Assembly (NCBI GenBank): GCA_024758765.1
Contig: CP101406.1
Span: 1,054,001 to 1,118,000, forward strand
Reading direction: 5' to 3'
DNA: 64,000 nt
DNA from: Mycobacterium sp. SVM_VP21
GTDB lineage: Bacteria > Actinomycetota > Actinomycetes > Mycobacteriales > Mycobacteriaceae
Made by a program: the position numbers and the translations under genes. Positions 60,296 to 64,000 of this stretch are shown here, piece by piece. Each line of letters begins with the position of its first letter. Position 1 is the first letter of the stretch. The notes below the pieces were generated by a model. It worked only from the letters and a program-made list of their open reading frames with translations, did not search any database and was not told where the DNA came from.

Positions 60296-61981
60296 CTACG
60301 AGCCAGGCGGGTACGAGCCGGGCTGGCCAGGCAGGAACGTGCCGGCCGGTCCGGTGGCGCCGGGGCTACCGGCCGGGTCGCCAGCTCCCCCGGCCCCGCC
60401 CACGCCACCGCCCTGAAGGTCGCCACGGCCACCGTCTCCCCCGTCGCCGCCCGGGCCCTGCTGCCCGGTGGCTGCCCCGTCGTAGCCGGCGCCGCCGGCT
60501 CCGCCCGCACCGCCGGTGCCGCCCTTGCTGCCGACATTAACGCTCGGGCCGGTGCCGCCGTCACCACCACGGCCACCGGTCCCGCCCGCGCCGCCGGTGC
60601 CGCCGACCGGATGCTGGGCGTCTCCGGGCCCGCCGGCACCACCGACGCCGCCGACGCCCCCGTTGCGGCCCCATCCGGTGCCTGGGTGACCGATCATGCC
60701 GTCACCGCCGCGCCCGCCGGTACCGCCGTTGCCGGCGGTGGCATCCCATGCCCCCGCGGCACCGCCCGCGCCGCCAGCCCCGCCGTCACCACCGCGGCTG
60801 ACGTTGCCGACCACTCCGCCGGCGCCGGCATTCCCGCCGGCACCGCCGTTACCGCCGTTGCCGAGGGCGCTGCCGGCCAGTCCGGCGCCGCCGATACCGC
60901 CCTGACCGCCGACACCACCCGCGCCGCCATTGGCGAAAATCTTGCCATCGCCGCCGACTACGTCGAGGCCACCGTTGCCGCCGGTCCCACCGGTACCACC
61001 GGCGCCGCCGTTACCGCCGGCCGGGTGGTCGACGGTTCCCGCGCCGCCGTTACCGCCCCAGCCGCCCTGACCTCCACCGGCGGCCAATCCGCCGATGGCG
61101 CTGCCTGCGTCACCGCCGTGGCCGCCGGCGCCGCCGTCGAAACCGGGAGCGGCGTTGCCGCCGTCGCCGCCCCAGCCGCCGCCGCCGCTGCCGCCGAGGA
61201 AGTTGCGGGCGTCGCCGCCGTCGGCACCATTGCCGCCGACCGCACCCGGTCCGTTCACGCCGTTCGCACCGTCGCCGCCGTCCCCGCCGGCACCACCGTT
61301 GCCCAACAGTGTTCCGCCGGCACCGCCCAGCCCGCCGCTCTCGCCAGTTCCGTCGGCGGCGGTTCCGCCCTCGCCACCGGCTCCGCCGTTACCGATCAGC
61401 CCGGCGGCGCCACCGGCCCCGCCGTCCATCTCGTAGGTGGTGACGTTGGTGCCGTCGGAACTGGTGGCGTTGAAGCCGTTGCCGCCATCGCCGAACAGCC
61501 ATCCACCGTCGCCGCCGTTGGGATTCTCCAGAGTGCCGGCAACCCCGTTGCAGATCAGGCCGCAGTGCCCGTCGGTGGCGAACGCCGTGTTGATGATCGG
61601 GTCGATCGCCTGACCGAACGGGCTGTTGATCCACGCCTCGCCGAGCTCATGGATCGGCGTGTACACCTCTGCCTGGATCACGCCCGCGATAAGGACCTCG
61701 AACATCGACGTGTAGGTGTAGATGGAGTTGATCAGCAGGGCGCCGAAGTCCGATGAGTCGGCCGTGGCAAGGCCAGCCAGTCCGAGATCGCCGGCGTCCA
61801 GGCCGGTGTCGGCGAGGCCCAGCAAAGCCGGATCGACCGGGGTTGCCAGGGCCGCGCCGTCGATGATCGGGTCGAACAGGTCATCAATCTCGGCATGCGC
61901 GGGGACCGCGCCGACCAGTGGCGCCAGCCCCAGGGCGAGGAACGAGCCGATGCGCTGCTTCTTGACCTCACGACGTGCCAC
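60296..61981 (-). CDS. PGRS-repeat protein without PE domain
   Basis: 561 residues from GTG 61981 (a GTG nine bases upstream is also possible). A Sec-like signal (about 8-30, IGSFLALGLAPLVGAVPAHA) replaces the PE domain. An Asp/Ile/Ala-rich segment (about 30-160) with Cys in GHCGLICNGVAG follows, then PGRS repeats of GGAGG-x-GG type to the end (about 165-561). Some other mycobacteria have such PE-less PGRS proteins. The repeats are slippage-prone; the strong bias yields an unreal antisense frame. Confidence 0.88.
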   Translation of the reverse strand: MARREVKKQRIGSFLALGLAPLVGAVPAHAEIDDLFDPIIDGAALATPVDPALLGLADTGLDAGDLGLAGLATADSSDFGALLINSIYTYTSMFEVLIAGVIQAEVYTPIHELGEAWINSPFGQAIDPIINTAFATDGHCGLICNGVAGTLENPNGGDGGWLFGDGGNGFNATSSDGTNVTTYEMDGGAGGAAGLIGNGGAGGEGGTAADGTGESGGLGGAGGTLLGNGGAGGDGGDGANGVNGPGAVGGNGADGGDARNFLGGSGGGGWGGDGGNAAPGFDGGAGGHGGDAGSAIGGLAAGGGQGGWGGNGGAGTVDHPAGGNGGAGGTGGTGGNGGLDVVGGDGKIFANGGAGGVGGQGGIGGAGLAGSALGNGGNGGAGGNAGAGGVVGNVSRGGDGGAGGAGGAAGAWDATAGNGGTGGRGGDGMIGHPGTGWGRNGGVGGVGGAGGPGDAQHPVGGTGGAGGTGGRGGDGGTGPSVNVGSKGGTGGAGGAGGAGYDGAATGQQGPGGDGGDGGRGDLQGGGVGGAGGAGDPAGSPGATGPAGTFLPGQPGSYPPGS

Positions 61982-62154
61982 TTCCCCCACCCTCCGCTGC
62001 GACCTTGAAGCTGCGACCGGAACCGATGAAAGGGAGCCTAATCAGCTAGCCCGATACCCACAAGTGCGGCACATAAGACCTGGATCTGTATGTAAATGAG
62101 TGAATTCGAATCACGATGTTCCGCATATGCTCGATTCGGACGTCGCGCCTGGAT

Positions 62155-62310
62155 CTACCTGAGGACTTCCAGTCGCTTCAGCCTGTCGCCGACAACGCCA
62201 GCCCTAGCTTCAGCAGCCACCGGATTAATGAACTTGATCCCTTCAGTAACAAGTTCGGTAATCGTGTTAGCGCTTTCCAGGAGGGGGCCTGAACTTTGTA
62301 AATTCTGCAA
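62155..62310 (-). CDS. Candidate 51-codon ORF downstream of PPE gene
   Basis: Reads LQNLQSSGPLLESANTITEL then about 30 more residues, ending GDRLKRLEVLR, from a TTG at 62310 preceded by GAGCGAGGTATT. It starts 31 bases after the PPE stop codon. The sequence is helix-prone and charged like a real small protein, but codon third positions are less GC-rich than in neighbours and the TTG start is weak, so it may be spurious or acquired. The interval on to 61982 has no other gene. The region 61982-62341 is noticeably AT-richer than the rest of the window. Confidence 0.35.
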   Translation of the reverse strand: MQNLQSSGPLLESANTITELVTEGIKFINPVAAEARAGVVGDRLKRLEVLR

Positions 62311-62341
62311 ATACCTCGCTCCAGTTCGCCCCGGGGCCAGA

Positions 62342-63715
62342 TCAGCGCCCCAGCAGGCGCATCTTCTGCTCGTTGTACTCGTCGTTGGTGATCAATCCGC
62401 GGTCACGCAGGTCGGCGAATTCGCGGATCTCCGCGGCGATGCCCATCATCGACGGGCTGGGGGCGCCCTCGGTTTCACCGACCTGCGAATCAGCCGTCGC
62501 GTCACTCGCCGCGCGCTGCGGCAGCTGTACTTGCGCAGACGATGCCGCATCGGCGGCCCCGCGGCCGCGACTGACCGATCCGGCCAGGGCGCTTCCGCCC
62601 ATACCCGCCAGCGCCATCTGACTGAACGCGCTGCCGGCGCCGGACAGCGAGGCCGGCGGCGCACCGCCGAAGCCCGGTCCGGCCAGCGGCTTGGAGTAGG
62701 ACAGGCTTCGAATCTCCGGGGCGTTGGCCGCCCAGTTGATCGGCACCGACAGGTTCCCGGCGGTGATTGCCTCGCCCATCGCCGCCGACATCGACGACGC
62801 CCCGGGCACCATCGGGCGCGACGGAGTCAACGGGGAGAACAGGTCGATGTTGCGCAGGATCTCGTACTCCACCACCTGCAGCTGATCCTGCTCTGCCAAG
62901 ATCTCCCGAGTGCTGGCATCCCCCGCGGCCCAGGCGCCAGCCGACATGATCAGCCCCACCGCCGACACCGCACTGACGCCCAGCAAGTCCGACAGGCTCG
63001 GCAACGTGAAAATGTCCTCGGCCCCCTGCGCCATCCCGGGAATCGTGGCGGCCCCGGCCTGCAGCATGGAGTTGCTCGGCGACCCGAAGATCCCCGTGGC
63101 CAGCTGGCTGAGCAGGGACTGGACGTCGGACGACGACGACGTGGCTTCGGCGGACCCGACCGAGGCGGCTTGACTGGCCGGTCCGGCGGGATTGTTGGTC
63201 TGCGGTGGTTCCTGGAACGGCGTGAGTCCGGTGGCGGCCGCCGAGCCCGCGGCGTAGGCGTACATCGCGGCCGCGTCCTGGGCCCACATTTCGCCGTATT
63301 CGGCCTCGTTGGCCGCGATCGCCGCCGCGTTGGTGCCCAAGACATTGGTGGCGATCAGCAGCAGCAGGTGAGCTCGGTTGGCCGCCACCACCGAGGGCGG
63401 CACCGTCGCGCTGTGCGCCGCCTCATAGGCGGCCGCCGCCGCGTTCGCCTGTGCGGTCGTGTGGTCGATCTGGGTCGCGGTGGCGGTCATCCAGGCCACA
63501 TACAGCGCGGCGGCCCGCGTCAGTGCCTCAGAGGCCGGCCCCAGCCAGGCCTGGGCCGTCAGCTCGGCGATCACCGATTCGTACGACGCGACCGCCGAGT
63601 GCAGTTCGGCGGAGAGTCCGCCCCAGGCGGCGGCTGCTGCTCGCATCGGCGCGGAGCCCGGCCCGGTGTAGATCCGCAAGGAGTTGATCTCCGGTGGCAG
63701 GGCAGCGTAATTCAT
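62342..63715 (-). CDS. PPE family protein, SVP subfamily, with C-terminal SHOCT-like segment
   Basis: 457 residues from ATG 63715, with an AGGGAGGGGG upstream region. PPE domain (about 1-170): NYAALPPEINSLRIYTGPGS with AQAWLGPASEAL near 55. The middle contains GNLSVPINWAANAPE, the GxxSVPxxW motif defining PPE-SVP (about 320). The last 30 residues EIREFADLRDRGLITNDEYN and after are a SHOCT-type short domain, unusual for PPE proteins. Exported by an ESX system by family precedent; no PE partner is next to it. Divergent from the permease at the window end. Confidence 0.92.
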   Translation of the reverse strand: MNYAALPPEINSLRIYTGPGSAPMRAAAAAWGGLSAELHSAVASYESVIAELTAQAWLGPASEALTRAAALYVAWMTATATQIDHTTAQANAAAAAYEAAHSATVPPSVVAANRAHLLLLIATNVLGTNAAAIAANEAEYGEMWAQDAAAMYAYAAGSAAATGLTPFQEPPQTNNPAGPASQAASVGSAEATSSSSDVQSLLSQLATGIFGSPSNSMLQAGAATIPGMAQGAEDIFTLPSLSDLLGVSAVSAVGLIMSAGAWAAGDASTREILAEQDQLQVVEYEILRNIDLFSPLTPSRPMVPGASSMSAAMGEAITAGNLSVPINWAANAPEIRSLSYSKPLAGPGFGGAPPASLSGAGSAFSQMALAGMGGSALAGSVSRGRGAADAASSAQVQLPQRAASDATADSQVGETEGAPSPSMMGIAAEIREFADLRDRGLITNDEYNEQKMRLLGR

Positions 63716-63884
63716 CACCGACCCCCTCCCTGGGGCGTACACCGGGCGCATGAATGCGGCGTGTGTGTATTTGTAGCCCAAAAGCTAGCGGTTGACCGGC
63801 CATTCCGGATTTGCGGAGGCCCTTCCGGCCGCACGCCGCGACGGCGATCACAGCTGCACGCTGCGATAACATGCGCGCGTGCGG

Positions 63885-64000
63885 ATGTTAATCACCGCGT
63901 TTCGCGATTTGCAGTGGCGACTGCGCCGGTTCATCGTCGCCGCGGTAGGCACCGCGATGGTGTTCGCCCTGACCCTGGTGCTGGCCGGGCTGACGCACGG
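63885..64000 (+). CDS. ABC transporter permease (FtsX/MacB-type), 3' end outside window
   Basis: First 38 codons. The N-terminus MLITAFRDLQWRLRRFIVAA followed by a long hydrophobic helix (AVGTAMVFALTLVLAGLTH) closely resembles the start of mycobacterial Rv0072-like ABC permeases. ATG 63885 is preferred over GTG 63879. Truncated by the window edge. Transported substrate unknown. Confidence 0.78.
   Translation, partial: MLITAFRDLQWRLRRFIVAAVGTAMVFALTLVLAGLTH

Noticed and set aside
60611..61756. 381-codon plus-strand frame
   Set aside because: Antisense to PGRS repeats; low-complexity Ala/Val/Thr product is a bias artefact.

Overview
This window is actinobacterial chromosome, almost certainly a Mycobacterium (sensu lato). 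It is GC-rich, with many GTG starts and frequent ATGA/GTGA stop-start overlaps. It carries two PPE proteins, a PGRS-repeat protein, a cutinase, deazaflavin-dependent (Ddn-like) reductases and several mycobacterial DUF families. Gene order follows, from memory, the M. tuberculosis Rv0524-Rv0566 segment, largely in the opposite orientation to H37Rv numbering. Differences such as a duplicated pitA module and PE-less PGRS argue against the tuberculosis complex itself; a non-tuberculous species (for example near the M. terrae group) is an inference only.

Layout. 1-7.5 kb: 3' part of a thioesterase gene, a DUF4226-type protein with two small membrane proteins, an SDR, a large membrane protein fusing a degenerate kinase-like domain to a flippase-like domain, and an FAD monooxygenase. 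7.5-14.1 kb: a DUF309-galT-galK operon, a methyltransferase, a YtcJ-like amidohydrolase, a PPOX-fold protein and a 2OG-Fe(II) oxygenase. 14.2-16 kb: a decayed integrated element at tRNA-Tyr, bounded by two diverged copies of the tRNA 3' half plus terminator and carrying an integrase C-terminal remnant. 16-21 kb: yajQ, a Baeyer-Villiger-type monooxygenase, a divergent TetR/SDR pair, gpsA and an orphan HicB-like gene.

21-41.7 kb is the quinone region: htpX, grcC1 (polyprenyl synthase), menJ, a quinone-type methyltransferase, menG, menD, a bpoC-like hydrolase, menC, menB and menE, with menA further on at 48 kb. Interspersed are redox and secreted proteins, a TetR/aldo-keto reductase pair and a tandemly duplicated phosphate-transporter module (pitA plus a small membrane protein, twice). 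41.7-47 kb: an operator-preceded membrane protein/TetR pair, a DUF7159-like protein with a roughly 300-residue Gly/Ser tail, a polytopic membrane protein and a cutinase. 47-57 kb: mtnP, menA, a ParA-like ATPase and the System II cytochrome c maturation operon (hemL, phosphoglycerate mutase-like, resA, ccdA, resB, ccsA). 57-64 kb: a Ddn-like gene with an internally deleted relic, a JmjC/cupin oxygenase, PPE (PPW type), PE-less PGRS, a candidate 51-codon ORF, PPE (SVP type) with a C-terminal SHOCT-like segment, and the start of an ABC permease.

Functionally the core encodes respiratory electron-carrier supply: most menaquinone steps (MenA-E, MenG, MenJ and a prenyl synthase) next to haem (HemL) and cytochrome c assembly. 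The most interesting signals are three TetR loci each with duplicated near-perfect palindromes, the tRNA-Tyr element remnant, a dispersed 57-bp repeat inserted in frame in a DsbA-like gene, a menE gene lacking any canonical start near its conserved N-terminus, a kinase-like/flippase fusion with missing catalytic residues, and a long hairpin at the 5' end of resB. All family assignments were made by reading the sequence; no database search was run.
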